From Deltaproteobacteria bacterium (GTDB lineage: Bacteria; Myxococcota_A; UBA9160; SMWR01), in contig PBYF01000068.1 in assembly GCA_002729515.1 (NCBI GenBank), forward strand, positions 1 through 58,952: a stretch of 58,952 bases of DNA, given 5' to 3'. The translations under genes were made by a program, and so were the position numbers. The first letter of the stretch is position 1; each line of letters starts with the position of its first letter. The notes under the pieces are model-generated. The model was not told the DNA's origin, made no database searches, and saw only the letters and a program-made list of their open reading frames with translations. This document shows positions 58,868-58,952 of this stretch, piece by piece.

Positions 58868-58952
58868 GGCCAGTTGTATCACACGGCCCTTCGGGCCGAG
58901 CTGCGGCCCACCGCGACTCGGGCCAGTTGTATCACACGGCCCTTCGGGCCGA
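58868..58952. repeat. 32-bp direct repeat with hairpin, two copies
   Basis: Identical 32-bp copies lie at 58868-58899 and 58921-58952 with a 53-bp period. Each starts GGCCAGTTGTATCACACGG and ends in a hairpin with a 6-bp stem and a TTC loop (CGGCCC, TTC, GGGCCG). The second copy ends exactly at the window edge, so more may follow. They sit upstream of the fused selD gene; AT-rich cores in high-GC DNA may suit a promoter or protein site. Confidence 0.85.

Overview
The window is GC-rich, densely coded DNA from a diderm (Gram-negative) bacterium. Outer-membrane biology is shown by a complete Mla lipid-transport operon, lipoproteins, and the remains of a TonB-dependent receptor and of a PEP-CTERM protein. 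The mix of CaiB-type CoA-transferases, acyl-CoA dehydrogenases, AMP-forming acyl-CoA ligases, SDRs, LLM flavoproteins, DUF1329, GlnRS and selenophosphate synthase resembles high-GC Myxococcota/Desulfobacterota/Binatota-type environmental genomes. That taxonomic guess is inference; there is no rRNA or marker gene to settle it. I saw no phage, transposase, CRISPR array, tRNA or rRNA.

Layout. 1-189 is a 7-bp tandem array. 266-3778 (minus) is mlaF-E-D-A-C. 3918-6190 (plus) is a SMUG1-type DNA glycosylase overlapping a PhoA-type alkaline phosphatase. 6207-10530 (minus) holds a sugar-1-phosphate nucleotidyltransferase, a galacturonokinase-like GHMP kinase, an acyl-CoA ligase with a possible 17-codon leader, and DUF523 with a small upstream ORF. 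10979-15677 carries two amidohydrolases, a GIY-YIG protein and a CoA-transferase. 15814-18659 (plus) is a compact set: a three-Cys small protein, an acyl-CoA ligase and a long crotonase. 18709-23616 has a TetR/SDR divergent pair, another SDR, a large membrane protein and a nitroreductase. 24176-28655 (plus) is a probable operon of two acyl-CoA dehydrogenases, an LLM oxidoreductase and an SGNH esterase. 28693-36839 (minus) holds receptor debris, crotonase, DUF3604, a small membrane protein, an SDR, DUF2889 and a double-domain CoA-transferase. 36914-38032 (plus) is a crotonase followed by a cupredoxin-like protein without the Cys ligand. 38038-44160 (minus) is a Tat amidohydrolase, a thioesterase, LLM debris, a CoA-transferase plus oxalyl-CoA-decarboxylase/HACL-like TPP enzyme pair, and an epoxide hydrolase. 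45156-49774 (minus) is a TetR-SDR-ADH-SRPBCC-esterase cluster, with the SDR tail triplicated. The end carries thioesterase II debris, glnS, DUF1329, an acyl-CoA ligase, a sulfatase, an NDH-SelD fusion and a 32-bp direct repeat.

Together most genes serve activation, CoA transfer, dehydrogenation, hydration and cleavage of acyl-CoAs (lipid, sterol-like or xenobiotic acids), with hydrolases and local TetR regulators; the substrates cannot be read from sequence. Two themes recur. First, adjacent genes are often joined by a 4-base GTGA overlap, in which a GTG start overlaps a TGA stop. Second, several deletion scars leave truncated genes: a TonB receptor joined to a DUF2946-like gene, an internally deleted TesB, an LLM tail and a PEP-CTERM tail. 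The window looks like an accessory region under active rearrangement.
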